DNA from: Bacteroidales bacterium
GTDB lineage: Bacteria; Bacteroidota; Bacteroidia; Bacteroidales; VadinHA17
Assembly (NCBI GenBank): GCA_012514255.1
Contig: JAAZAP010000150.1
Span: forward strand, 1-33,188
Length of the DNA: 33,188 nucleotides
Direction of reading: 5' to 3'
Position 1 is the first letter of the stretch; every line of letters starts with the position of its first letter. Position numbers and translations under genes: made by a program. The notes under the pieces were generated by a model. It was not told the DNA's origin, did no database searches, and saw only the letters and a program-made list of their open reading frames with translations. Of the stretch, positions 8,912 through 16,850 are shown in pieces.

Positions 8912-9436
8912 ATGGAAACCTTACTGGAAATACTCAAAATTACAATTCCTTCACTGCTGGTGATGATCACGGCGTGGCTGGTAATACGGAACATGCTGCG
9001 TGACGACCAGGAACGCCGCAGGCAGGATCTGCTGCTGCAGACGGTGAAAACAATAACCCCGGTGAGGTTGCAGGCTTATGAGAGGGTGATTCTCTTCCTT
9101 GAGCGGATTTCTCCGGAGTCACTGATAATCCGCACTGCCAGGCCGCAGATGACGGCCCAGCAGCTACAGTCGGCACTGGTCACTGCGGTCAGGAGTGAAT
9201 ATGAGCACAACCTCTCGCAGCAGATTTACATGAGCAACGAAGCCTGGGAGATGGTCAAGAATGCGCGCGGCACTATTGTCAGGCTGATAAACAGCGTTGG
9301 CTCACAGCTGCCCCCTGCCGCCACCGGAGAAGAACTCTCCAGGATGCTCCTTGAGGAGGTAGTGGAGATGGATGCCGAACCAACCAGGACAGCCATTGCC
9401 TATATCAAGTCAGAGCTTGCCCGTATAATGGGTTGA
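8912..9436 (+). CDS. Membrane-anchored hypothetical protein
   Basis: I cannot assign a function to this 174-residue protein. Residues about 8-26 form one hydrophobic helix (ITIPSLLVMITAWLVI), followed by a charged segment RDDQERRRQDLL and a mostly helical soluble part rich in Glu, Arg and Gln. This suggests one N-terminal membrane anchor with a cytoplasmic, possibly oligomeric helical domain. Small proteins of this layout are widespread in Bacteroidota as uncharacterised families. It is transcribed divergently from the aminotransferase gene and converges on htpG. Codon use and length support a real gene. Confidence 0.8.
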   Translation: METLLEILKITIPSLLVMITAWLVIRNMLRDDQERRRQDLLLQTVKTITPVRLQAYERVILFLERISPESLIIRTARPQMTAQQLQSALVTAVRSEYEHNLSQQIYMSNEAWEMVKNARGTIVRLINSVGSQLPPAATGEELSRMLLEEVVEMDAEPTRTAIAYIKSELARIMG

Positions 9437-9480
9437 TCCACAGCCGTGGCTGACCTCCGATCAGAGGATTGACAAAAGAA

Positions 9481-9508
9481 AGGGGACGTCTGTGGCCTGG
9501 CATCCCCT
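9481..9508. terminator. Possible shared terminator of the convergent hypothetical gene and htpG
   Basis: AGGGGA (9481-9486) pairs with TCCCCT (9503-9508) across a 16-base loop, with AT-rich sequence after it. It lies between the convergent stop codons. The loop is long, so confidence is low. Confidence 0.35.
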
Positions 9509-9533
9509 CATTATATAATATTATGGTATGCTT

Positions 9534-11585
9534 CTAGAGCAGGCTGATGCTTCGCTTGACGAATGCGCTGAGAGCCTCTCCCTTAAGCATGTTATTGGCC
9601 AGCATGGCGAGGTCAACAAGCTGTTTGACAGCTTTATGCTCATTGCCAAAACCTTCAAGCATGCTCTTTCTCTTTTCCTCAAGCTGACTCAGCTCGCCCT
9701 TCATTCTCTCAAGGTCATCCTTCTCAACTGATGGTATCTCCTCGGGCTTCTTTTTGCCATGCTCCTTCTCCATGAAATCAATCTCGAGCCTGGTCTTCTC
9801 GATACCAGCACTGTTCTTCTTCAGCTCGTCGGCATGCTCCTTGTCCAGGTCTCCTGCCAGTGAGATCACCAGCGGATGATTGGTGTTCAGCACCAGATCG
9901 AAGCTGTCAGGCATTTCACCATAGAAAGAGTATCCTCCTCCGAACTGTGCCATATCCTTCATCCTGCGCATGAACTCGCTCTGGGTGATTATTATCGGCA
10001 GGTCATTCTCATCCAGGCTCTCTGCCCTGACATTAAAGTGTGTCTTGTCAGTGTCAGACACCTGGCTTCGGAATACCTTGGCAAGATCATCCGACTGAGC
10101 CTGGGTGAGCCTGGAGGCATGGTTCTCATCCTTCCTGATCAGTTTCTCAATCACGTCACTGTCAACCCTGACGAACTTAGAAGAGGGCTCCTTCGACTCA
10201 AGTGTGTTTATCAGGTGTGTATCAAGCTGACCGTCAAGCACAAGTACATCATAACCCTTTTCAGCAGCCTTGGCCACATACGTGTGCTGTGCCACGGGAT
10301 CAGTAGTATAAAGGTGTACGAGCGACTTATCCTTATCGGTCTGGTTCTCCTTAATGATCTTATCATACTCCTCCAGGGTGAAGTATTTGTCTGAGGTATT
10401 CTTGTAAAGGGCAAACCTTGAAGCCTTTTCAAAGAATTTTTCCTCGGTGATCATTCCATATTCGATGAATAGTTTCAGATCATCCCATTTCTTTTCGAAG
10501 GTCTCGCGGTCCTTCTTGAAGATGTCTGAGAGCCTGTCGGCTACCTTTTTGGTAATGTGCCCTGAAATCTTCTTGACGTTGGAGTCGGACTGCAGGTAGC
10601 TCCTGGAGACATTGAGCGGGATATCGGGAGAATCGATCACCCCGTGGAGCAGTGTCAGGAAGTCAGGCACGATCCCCTCAACGGAGTCAGTGACAAAAAC
10701 CTGGTTGCAATAGAGCTGTATCTTGTTTTTCTGGATTTCAAAGTTATTCCTGATTTTCGGGAAGTAGAGTATGCCTGTCAGCTTGAAGGGATAATCTACG
10801 TTCAGGTGAATGTGGAATAGAGGTTCCTCGCCCATGGGATAAAGTTCCCTGTAGAAGCTGGCATAGTCCTCATCCTTCAGGTCGGTTGGTTTGCGTGTCC
10901 AGGCAGGCTGGGTGTTGTTGATCACCTTTGGTTTGCCGGTATCAACCATCTTGCCGTCTTTCCACTCCTTCTCATTGCCAAAGTGCACAGGCACCGGCAG
11001 GAAGCTGCAGTATTTCTTCAGCAGTGACTCAATCCTGTGTTCATCAACGAACTCCTTTGACTCCTTGTCGATATGGAGGATAACGTCAGTGCCACGCTCG
11101 TCCCTCTGTGCCTCCTCAATCGTATATTCCGGGCTGCCGTCACATATCCATTTCACTGCCGGAGTGTCTTCGCGGTATGATTTGGAAACAACCTCCACCC
11201 GGTCAGATACCATAAAGGCGGAATAGAAGCCAAGTCCGAACTGGCCAATCAGTCCGCCGGCCTGGTCCTTGTATTTGTCAAGGAAATCATTGGCGCTGGA
11301 GAAGGCTATCTGGTTGAGATATCTGTCTATCTCCTCAGCACTCATCCCTATACCGTTATCGGATACTGTGAGGGTTTTCTTTTTGGTATCAAGTGTTATG
11401 TTGACGCGCAGTTCTCCAAGCTCGCCCTTAAATTCTCCTGCAGAGGAGAGTGCCTTTAGCTTCTGGATAGCGTCAGTGGCATTTGACACAAGTTCCCTGA
11501 GGAAGATCTCGTGATCCGAATAAAGGAATTTCTTGATGATTGGGAAGATGTTTTCAGTAGTTACTCCTATTTTACCCTTTTCCAT
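9534..11585 (-). CDS. htpG: Molecular chaperone HtpG (Hsp90 family)
   Basis: Cytoplasmic ATP-driven dimeric chaperone. The 683-residue length fits bacterial HtpG of Bacteroidota. The GHKL ATPase domain shows FLRELVSNATDA (Mg/ATP glutamate and asparagine), SDNGIGMS, and the lid block GQFGLGFYSAFMV. The middle domain has the characteristic NVSRSYLQSD block with the catalytic-loop arginine. The C-terminal dimerisation part is charged and lysine-rich, ending in a hydrophobic tail. The start ATG is followed by EKGKIGVTTEN, as in relatives. It is a single-gene unit, and the spacer upstream (11586-11928) is full of simple repeats in which no clear heat-shock element was recognised. Confidence 0.97.
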   Translation of the reverse strand: MEKGKIGVTTENIFPIIKKFLYSDHEIFLRELVSNATDAIQKLKALSSAGEFKGELGELRVNITLDTKKKTLTVSDNGIGMSAEEIDRYLNQIAFSSANDFLDKYKDQAGGLIGQFGLGFYSAFMVSDRVEVVSKSYREDTPAVKWICDGSPEYTIEEAQRDERGTDVILHIDKESKEFVDEHRIESLLKKYCSFLPVPVHFGNEKEWKDGKMVDTGKPKVINNTQPAWTRKPTDLKDEDYASFYRELYPMGEEPLFHIHLNVDYPFKLTGILYFPKIRNNFEIQKNKIQLYCNQVFVTDSVEGIVPDFLTLLHGVIDSPDIPLNVSRSYLQSDSNVKKISGHITKKVADRLSDIFKKDRETFEKKWDDLKLFIEYGMITEEKFFEKASRFALYKNTSDKYFTLEEYDKIIKENQTDKDKSLVHLYTTDPVAQHTYVAKAAEKGYDVLVLDGQLDTHLINTLESKEPSSKFVRVDSDVIEKLIRKDENHASRLTQAQSDDLAKVFRSQVSDTDKTHFNVRAESLDENDLPIIITQSEFMRRMKDMAQFGGGYSFYGEMPDSFDLVLNTNHPLVISLAGDLDKEHADELKKNSAGIEKTRLEIDFMEKEHGKKKPEEIPSVEKDDLERMKGELSQLEEKRKSMLEGFGNEHKAVKQLVDLAMLANNMLKGEALSAFVKRSISLL

Positions 11586-11684
11586 GATATTTGATTTTCT
11601 GATTGTTCTGCCCCCCTTTCTTCAAAGGCCGTGCCGCGACAGGAATTCTGACAGAGTGGCAGTCAGGCCATGGCAGGCCTGAAG

Positions 11685-11712
11685 GATTTGCGATTTGCGA
11701 TTTGTGATTTGC
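11685..11712. repeat. Four tandem 7-bp repeats (GATTTGC)
   Basis: GATTTGC, GATTTGC, GATTTGT, GATTTGC follow each other without gaps. Confidence 0.85.
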
Positions 11713-11731
11713 TATTAACCTTCCGGCTTTG

Positions 11732-11833
11732 AGATTGAAACCTGCAGGATTAAAATTCCGCACACGCAGTTTCGGGACCTTCAGATTGAGACCTGCAGGG
11801 TCAAAATCCCGCACACGCAGTTTCGGGACATTC
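11732..11833. repeat. Two tandem copies of a 51-bp unit
   Basis: Copy 1 spans 11732-11782 and copy 2 spans 11783-11833. They differ at a few bases. Each contains ACCTGCAGG (copy 1) or its match followed by CGCACACGCAGTTTCGGGAC. Confidence 0.85.
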
Positions 11834-11835
11834 AG

Positions 11836-11930
11836 ACCTCAGACCTTCTGACCTCAGACATTCAGACCTCAGACATTCAGACCTCAGACCTTCTGACCTC
11901 AGACATTCAGACATTCGGACCTCAGACCTT
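11836..11930. repeat. 15-bp tandem repeat array (ACCTCAGACmTTCwG)
   Basis: Five full units run from 11836 to 11910, alternating ACCTCAGACCTTCTG and ACCTCAGACATTCAG. An 8-base partial (11911-11918) and a final truncated unit (11919-11930) touch the aminotransferase stop codon. There are no spacers, so it is a minisatellite rather than a CRISPR array. Confidence 0.85.
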
Positions 11931-13122
11931 AATCATTGCAAACTGCCTTTACCAGTGTTCCCAGACGCCGGCAGGCGAGGTGTATCTCATCCTCCGAGAT
12001 TGTCAGGGGTGGTGCGATGCGGAATGCGTCCGGGCAGAAGAGAAAATAATCGAGCAACAGGCCATAAGCCGGGGCGTGTGTTATCATAGCCGGCACTTTT
12101 TTCGGGTTCTCCGGCACCACGGCAAGCAGGAGGCCTTCGCCCCTTATCTCCCTGAACGGCAATCCGGCCATCTCAGCCCGCAGCAGTCGTTCATTATCCA
12201 GGGCTTTTTCTGCAAGTTTTTCCCTGACAATGACTTCCAGTGATGCCATTCCTGTTGCACAGCAGAGGGGATGGCCTCCGAAGGTGGTTATATGTCCGAG
12301 GGCAGGGTCATGGGTGAGTGATGACATGATGTCGCGTGATGAGATGAACGCGCCCAGGGGCAGTCCTCCGCCCAGGGCTTTTGCCAGCACCAGTATGTCA
12401 GGGATGACATTGTACCGGGAGAGGGAGAACAGGTGGCCGGTACGTCCGAACCCGGTCTGTACCTCGTCGAATATCAGCAGTGAACCGTTCCTGGTGCATG
12501 CCTCCCGCAGGTCATTAAGGAAGCTGCCTGCAGGCTGTATCACACCTGCCTCAGCCTGTACCGGTTCCACCAGGACCGCGGCGGTAGTGTTACTTATAAG
12601 TGACACGGCATCGGGGCTATTGAATTCAGCCATGGTTGTTGCCGGCATCAGGGGTCTGAAGGCATTGCGGTACACTTCTGAACCCTGCACGCTGAGGGCC
12701 CCGGTAGTTGATCCGTGGTAGGCATTACGGAAATAGATGATCTCGTTCCTCCCGGTATATCTCCGGGCCAGCTTGATAGCGCCCTCGATGGCTTCGCTGC
12801 CCGAGTTGACGAAAAAGACCGATTCCATTGGAGGCGGCAACAGGGAGGCAAGCATGGCTGCATACTGTACCTGCGGACTCTGGATCACTTCGCCATAGAC
12901 CATCAGGTGCATGTATCTGCCAGCCTGCTCATGCAGGGCATTCATTACTGCCGGGTGGCGGTGACCCGTGTTGCTGACAGAAACACCCGAGATAAGATCA
13001 AGGTAATCCCTCCCCTTGCTGTCATACAGGAATGATCCCTCCGCCCTCTCAATCTCAAGCATCAGGGGTGCGGGGGAGGTTTGTCCGATATGGTCCAGGA
13101 AGAGTTGCCTCTGAGAAGGCAT
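11929..13122 (-). CDS. Class III PLP-dependent aminotransferase (ornithine/acetylornithine type)
   Basis: Omega-transaminase of the acetylornithine/ornithine/GABA aminotransferase fold, 397 residues and full length. Motifs are SGVSVSNTGHRHP near 45-57, VNSGSEAIEGAIKLAR (PLP-phosphate loop, about 105-120), AYHGSTTGALS, IFDEVQTGFGRTG with D219 over the PLP nitrogen, and LAKALGGGLPLGAF with the Schiff-base lysine K248. The amino donor cannot be told from motifs. No arginine-biosynthesis genes are nearby, which argues against a simple ArgD role. The start codon shares an A with the preceding regulator's stop (TGATG), indicating translational coupling. The 3' end runs straight into a 15-bp tandem array. 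Confidence 0.93.
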   Translation of the reverse strand: MPSQRQLFLDHIGQTSPAPLMLEIERAEGSFLYDSKGRDYLDLISGVSVSNTGHRHPAVMNALHEQAGRYMHLMVYGEVIQSPQVQYAAMLASLLPPPMESVFFVNSGSEAIEGAIKLARRYTGRNEIIYFRNAYHGSTTGALSVQGSEVYRNAFRPLMPATTMAEFNSPDAVSLISNTTAAVLVEPVQAEAGVIQPAGSFLNDLREACTRNGSLLIFDEVQTGFGRTGHLFSLSRYNVIPDILVLAKALGGGLPLGAFISSRDIMSSLTHDPALGHITTFGGHPLCCATGMASLEVIVREKLAEKALDNERLLRAEMAGLPFREIRGEGLLLAVVPENPKKVPAMITHAPAYGLLLDYFLFCPDAFRIAPPLTISEDEIHLACRRLGTLVKAVCND

Positions 13123-13832
13123 CAGCGCTGCATTATATTTATATAGTTCATTATCCCGTCACGGTATGATTTCCCTACAGGCAGGACTTTCTGGTTGGTG
13201 CCGATAGCTATTGTAAGGCTGTTTTCGCTGATTGACCGTATGACGCTTTTATTGACAAGATATGACCTGTGTATCCTCACGAAAAGGCTTGAGGGCAACT
13301 GTTGCTCTATGGCCCTCATGGTAAAATGAATTGTATATTTCTCATCGCGCGTGATGACGCTGACATAATTCTCAAGAGCCTCCACGTAGAGTATCTCCTT
13401 GAGTTTCAGGCGAACCAGTGATGATGCTTTTTTAATGAATATCTCCTCCTCTCCTGCTGCCGATGGAGCCGCCCTGGGGGCATAGTATTTCATTATTTTT
13501 TCAACTGCCCTGCAGAAGCGCGGGTAGGTAATGGGCTTGAGAAGGTAGTCTATACCATTATAGTTAAAGGCTTTGTATGCATGCTCCTCGCTCCCTGAAA
13601 CAAATATTATGTGAGGCGGATTTTCAAGGCTTGAGAGGAAATCGAAACCATCCATCTCAGGCATCTGGATATCAAGGAAAATCAGTTCGATATCCCTCCG
13701 CGACATCAGCAGGTTACGTGCTGAAAGAGAATCCGAGAAGCTTCCGACAAGCGAAAGTGAAGAGGATTTACCTACGAATTCCTCAAGAGTCCTGAGCCAT
13801 ACGGGATCATCATCTACTATAATACAGTTCAT
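13122..13832 (-). CDS. LytTR-family response regulator
   Basis: Two-domain regulator of 236 residues. The receiver (1-118) has acidic residues D7-D9, the phosphoacceptor D54 in FLDIQMPEMDG, S79 at the Thr/Ser switch position (FVSGSEEHA) and K99 in LLKP. The LytTR DNA-binding domain (about 130-235) shows the typical YVEALENYV and FVRIHRSYLVN blocks. LytTR regulators usually pair with a LytS/YehU-type kinase, but no kinase gene adjoins it here. It overlaps the aminotransferase start by one base and is probably first in a two-gene operon, which may make the aminotransferase autoregulated. The 222 bases between it and the next minus-strand gene (13833-14054) hold no gene. Confidence 0.95.
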   Translation of the reverse strand: MNCIIVDDDPVWLRTLEEFVGKSSSLSLVGSFSDSLSARNLLMSRRDIELIFLDIQMPEMDGFDFLSSLENPPHIIFVSGSEEHAYKAFNYNGIDYLLKPITYPRFCRAVEKIMKYYAPRAAPSAAGEEEIFIKKASSLVRLKLKEILYVEALENYVSVITRDEKYTIHFTMRAIEQQLPSSLFVRIHRSYLVNKSVIRSISENSLTIAIGTNQKVLPVGKSYRDGIMNYINIMQR

Positions 13833-14054
13833 TATACATTATACGGTTAATCCTGGTAACGGGTTACATAAATGGGAAAATATATTCGTATAAATGGTTG
13901 ATTAATAGCCTGATCATATTCTGATTCCTAAGATTGAATCCGGTTCAAAATAACATACCCTCTCGCCTACATACTAAATGTAAATATACTAATAAATTTC
14001 ACTGGAAAAAATTACCGGCCAGCAATTTTGCCGCTTATTTTTCAGACTGAAGTA

Positions 14055-14993
14055 TTATTTGTTTGAGGCATCAACCACCTGGCTGAATGCTGATTCCGGG
14101 AAATAGTGTACCCTGAGATATTTAATCAGAACTATGGCAATATCCGTTATGAGTGTGTCTCTGCGGGTCAGATCGCTGCGCAGATCCATATCAAGCTCAA
14201 TCTGTATTCCGTCTATTGTACCGCCGGTTGAAGAGCCGTGTCGGGTTGTGTTATATCCACCACTGAAGTAGGGTTCACCTGCCTGTGGGTACGGTATTTC
14301 CGGACTTGGAACAGTACTGTATCCAAGATCACAGAGCATGCTGCCGAGGCTGAGAGGACCCCTGAGCAACTGAGAAAATGACAATGATCCGTTATTTGCA
14401 GCAACGAGGTTCCTGATACTGGTGTACTCTGTTAAAGTACCCAGATCGAGTATCTCATCTTCATACTGCAGCTCTTCACCTGACAGAAGATAGCCAAGCT
14501 CTGTTCTCTTTATCAGATGCCGGTGACCGTGCAGATCAATGAACAGGCCTCTCCCGTATTCCCTGGTGATTATGGCGCTGGCGGTGTCAATAAAATCCTG
14601 AAACTGATGCCATGCTTCCTCTGCATCGGGGTTGCCGGCTGCAGCTTCATCAATATTCCGGTTTGGATCAAGCCTGGTCCTGTGAAGATTATTGATTATG
14701 ACAAAGGGCAAATGCCCGGTCATGTCATGGATAACCTCACGAATCCCAAGTCCGATCTCCAGGGTATAGATATCCTGATTCTTGGCACAGTTTACACATG
14801 TTCTTTCCGGTATTTCGTCAGGCATCAGATAACCGCCATGAGGAATGGAAATAATCAGGGGCATGGTGCCGGGCATGAAGGTTATATAGCTTCTGGGGGA
14901 GTCTTTAAGTCCCACATCCGGACTCTTCTGGGCACCAGTCAATTGCGTTATCAGTAAAAGCAAAAAAAAGATCAGGGATATGACATGTTTCAT
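14055..14993 (-). CDS. Exported N-formylglutamate amidohydrolase-like hydrolase (no sorting domain)
   Basis: From ATG 14993 the 312-residue protein starts with a signal peptide (MKHVISLIFFLLLLITQLTG, then AQ). The longer frame to 15083 adds a charged 30-residue stretch before this signal and is unlikely. Family motifs are IISIPHGG (H52), LHRTRLDPNRN (about 103-113) and IDLHGHRH (about 152-158), expected to hold the catalytic zinc, plus GEPYFSGGYNT and a late RHGS. The FGase fold includes amidases acting on glutamate derivatives and is related to phage PGA hydrolases. It is clearly a paralogue of the gene at 31868-33049, sharing every motif in the same order. Export and the island next door suggest action on gamma-glutamyl polymer (inference), not the histidine-degradation role of HutG. 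Confidence 0.85.
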   Translation of the reverse strand: MKHVISLIFFLLLLITQLTGAQKSPDVGLKDSPRSYITFMPGTMPLIISIPHGGYLMPDEIPERTCVNCAKNQDIYTLEIGLGIREVIHDMTGHLPFVIINNLHRTRLDPNRNIDEAAAGNPDAEEAWHQFQDFIDTASAIITREYGRGLFIDLHGHRHLIKRTELGYLLSGEELQYEDEILDLGTLTEYTSIRNLVAANNGSLSFSQLLRGPLSLGSMLCDLGYSTVPSPEIPYPQAGEPYFSGGYNTTRHGSSTGGTIDGIQIELDMDLRSDLTRRDTLITDIAIVLIKYLRVHYFPESAFSQVVDASNK

Positions 14994-15278
14994 GACAACT
15001 GGAATTGCACTTTTACACCTCCGCCGCAATAGAGAGTCTGATTCAGGTCGGTTACTATAGATGTGAACCATATCATCCTTCATAAATTCTCACGGCTTTC
15101 AGGCAGCATAATGATCAAAAAGCAGGCCAACTAATTTTTAAAGGGCAGGCAGGGGGCAACCATACTGGCAGGCATCTGAAAACTTCGGATATCTCCTTTA
15201 TTATCAGATATGCAATGAAAACAACTGTAGCAAAATGACAATACGGCAATGATTATCCTGCCTGATCAGATCCAAAAG

Positions 15279-15324
15279 ATTTGTGCTGAATCATCCCGGT
15301 CATTTGTGCTGTTTCAGCTCAAAT
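15279..15324 (+). promoter_or_regulatory. Candidate activator sites: direct half-site plus dyad
   Basis: ATTTGTGCTG occurs at 15279-15288 and again at 15302-15311, 23 bases apart, about two helical turns. The second copy forms a dyad with CAGCTCAAAT at 15315-15324: 9 of 10 positions are complementary around TTT. The sites end about 60 bases before the sigma-54-like element, a usual enhancer distance for NtrC-family activators, and such a regulator is encoded at 30405-31826. That this regulator binds here is inference. Confidence 0.4.
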
Positions 15325-15383
15325 CAGAATGTTGAGATCCCGAAGATTATTGCTTAAAAACTGTATATCATTCAATTAGGATG

Positions 15384-15400
15384 CTGGCATGGCTTTTGGA
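15384..15400 (+). promoter_or_regulatory. Sigma-54-like promoter of the permease-pgs operon
   Basis: CTGGCATGGCTTTTGGA matches the -24/-12 consensus YTGGCACGRNNNTTGCW except at two positions (T for C in the -24 box; G for the normally strict C of the -12 GC). The spacing is correct. Transcription would start near 15411, 14 bases before ATG 15425. The -12 mismatch keeps this tentative. Confidence 0.35.
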
Positions 15401-15424
15401 ACAGGTGTCCCGAAAACTATCTGT

Positions 15425-16693
15425 ATGAGTATTGAGTTGATCATTTTCATATGCATGCTTGCGACCTTTGCGCTAAGCATCTTTCTTTTCAAAATGCCAG
15501 CGGGTGTTTCTCTCATGCTCGCAGCTGTTGTGGGTGCCCTGATTGGCGGACATGGCATTCCGGTGCGGCACCTTGTTGAAGGAGGCTTTGGTTTCCTGGA
15601 GGCAATATTGATCATCTCAACTGCAATGATCTTCATGCGGGTAATGCAGGAAACCGGTGCACTGGAAGGTGTGAGCAGAAGTATTCTCAGACTTTTCTAC
15701 CGGAAGCCGACTCTCCTCATCATAGTCATCACTCTGTTTGTCATGTTTCCCGGGATGCTTACGGGCTTATCGTCAACATGTATTCTCACCACCGGAGCCC
15801 TGGTTGCCCCGATTCTTATAAACATCGGGATGCAGAGACTGGCTGTGGGAGCCCTGATAGCCATGGCTGCAGTTTTCGGTGAGGTAGCGCCTCCTATCAG
15901 CATACCGGTAATGATCATCGGAGGAGGAGTTGACATGCCCTACATAGGTTTTGGCATGCCACTCCTGATAGTTTCACTGCCTACTGCCCTGATCACGGCA
16001 CTCTATTTCAGGTACAGGTATCTTCCCAATTATAATATTGCAAATGTCAGGCAGTATCTTGACACCACAGAGGACAAAAAATACGGGCTTCTGATCTATC
16101 TGCCCATCATTTTAGTCATACTGTACATGATTGGCGAGATTAAGTTCCATGAATTTGTTCCCCACCTTGGCGTACCGCTGATTTTCATAGTGGGAACCAT
16201 TCTCGGACTGTTTACACGCAAAGGAGTCAGGCTGATTGATGTTTCGCGGAAAGCGCTGAGAAGCGCCATGCCGGTAATGGCCATTCTTGTGGGCGTTGGG
16301 ATGTTCCTTCAGATACTGGCGCTGACAGGGGTACGCGGGTACCTTGCGGTTACAGCCCTGAACCTGCCCGAGGGAATCAGATACCTGGCTGCCACACTGA
16401 TGCCTTTTATGGGATCAGCATATGGTTCAGCCTCAATTATAGGTGTACCATTGGTTTACGTCTTTATTGGCAAAAGCACCCTGATTGTGACTGCGGTACT
16501 GGTACTGATGGCAGCGTTGGGTGATTTGATGCCTCCTCCTGCCCTGCTCTGCGCCTACTCTTCCCAGATTGTTGGGGTGAAGAATCATTTCAGCATCCTT
16601 AAAAAATGCCTGATACCCATGGCAATCTCCATGGCTGTTGGAATTTTGATCCTTGTCTTTGCACAGGAGATAGCAAATTTTATTTACAAATGA
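15425..16693 (+). CDS. TRAP/DctM-type large permease, orphan
   Basis: Polytopic inner-membrane protein, 422 residues from ATG 15425, with about 11-12 hydrophobic segments. It begins MSIELIIFICMLATF, like DctM-type large subunits, and has the family's Gly/Pro-rich re-entrant blocks (VMFPGMLTGLSSTCILTTGA; AVFGEVAPPISIPVMIIGGG). An upstream in-frame ATG (15389) adds 12 polar residues and overlaps the sigma-54-like element, so 15425 is preferred. TRAP systems normally need a periplasmic DctP and a four-helix DctQ to import carboxylates with sodium, and neither is present. It is first in the island operon, so uptake of glutamate or gamma-glutamyl products is a plausible role, but export is not excluded. 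The next gene starts within its stop codon (ATGA). Confidence 0.85.
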   Translation: MSIELIIFICMLATFALSIFLFKMPAGVSLMLAAVVGALIGGHGIPVRHLVEGGFGFLEAILIISTAMIFMRVMQETGALEGVSRSILRLFYRKPTLLIIVITLFVMFPGMLTGLSSTCILTTGALVAPILINIGMQRLAVGALIAMAAVFGEVAPPISIPVMIIGGGVDMPYIGFGMPLLIVSLPTALITALYFRYRYLPNYNIANVRQYLDTTEDKKYGLLIYLPIILVILYMIGEIKFHEFVPHLGVPLIFIVGTILGLFTRKGVRLIDVSRKALRSAMPVMAILVGVGMFLQILALTGVRGYLAVTALNLPEGIRYLAATLMPFMGSAYGSASIIGVPLVYVFIGKSTLIVTAVLVLMAALGDLMPPPALLCAYSSQIVGVKNHFSILKKCLIPMAISMAVGILILVFAQEIANFIYK

Positions 16694-16845
16694 CAGATAT
16701 GCTATATATTATCTACACACTGATTCTTGCCTATGTCACTTTCATTGTGGTCATTGAATTCCTGAAGGAGAAAAAGTGGCGTAATCAGGTTGCCATGGCG
16801 ATGGTGCTGCTTGTTTTCATTCTTCGACTTCTGCAAATAAAGTAA
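16690..16845 (+). CDS. 51-residue two-helix membrane protein
   Basis: A small frame that overlaps the permease stop (ATGA at 16690-16693) and ends five bases before the next ATG. The sequence is almost entirely membrane: a first helix MLYIIYTLILAYVTFIVVIEF, a short basic turn KEKKWRNQ, and a second helix VAMAMVLLVFILRLLQI. It is too short for DctQ (four helices). Two readings are open: a reduced accessory subunit of the orphan permease, or a functional analogue of the small PgsE/CapE proteins of Firmicutes PGA operons (about 50 residues). I see no sequence similarity that decides. Tight coupling on both sides supports a real gene. Confidence 0.7.
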   Translation: MTDMLYIIYTLILAYVTFIVVIEFLKEKKWRNQVAMAMVLLVFILRLLQIK

Positions 16846-16850
16846 CTACC

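Larger units (their letters stand above)
11586..11928. other. Repeat-rich non-coding spacer between htpG and the class III aminotransferase
   Basis: The 343 bases hold no credible gene. Three repeat types follow each other: a 7-bp unit (11685-11712), a 51-bp direct repeat (11732-11833) and a 15-bp array (11836-11930). The htpG promoter should lie in the htpG-proximal part (about 11590-11640), but I could not identify a good TAnnTTTG box there. Confidence 0.7.
14994..15424. other. Divergent regulatory region of the PGA island
   Basis: About 430 non-coding bases separate the minus-strand hydrolase from the plus-strand permease operon. I see no TAnnTTTG box facing the operon. The region instead holds repeated ATTTGTGCTG half-sites, a dyad (15302-15324) and a sigma-54-like element (15384-15400). 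On the hydrolase side, minus-strand 15130-15114 has TTGG-N10-GA, a poor sigma-54 match that I do not annotate. Confidence 0.55.

Noticed and set aside
9876..10394. 172-codon plus-strand frame inside htpG
   Set aside because: It is antisense to a well-supported chaperone gene and its protein has no recognisable motif.
11572..11814. 80-codon minus-strand open frame upstream of htpG
   Set aside because: Its text (DFDPAGLNLK, NFNPAGFNLK) is simply the translation of the 51-bp direct repeat. It has no start context and no domain.
11836..11930. Possible CRISPR array
   Set aside because: The 15-bp units abut without unique spacers, and no cas gene is present. It is a tandem minisatellite.
14055..14993. 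HutG-type N-formylglutamate amidohydrolase of histidine degradation
   Set aside because: The protein has a signal peptide and there are no hut genes in the window. The exported location does not fit cytoplasmic histidine catabolism.
15114..15130. Second sigma-54-like element on the minus strand for the left hydrolase
   Set aside because: TTGGCCTGCTTTTTGAT has four mismatches, including the -12 GC. It is too weak to annotate.
15389..15424. Upstream ATG for the DctM-like permease
   Set aside because: The 12 extra residues are polar and unlike family N-termini, and the codons overlap the sigma-54-like element. ATG 15425 is preferred.
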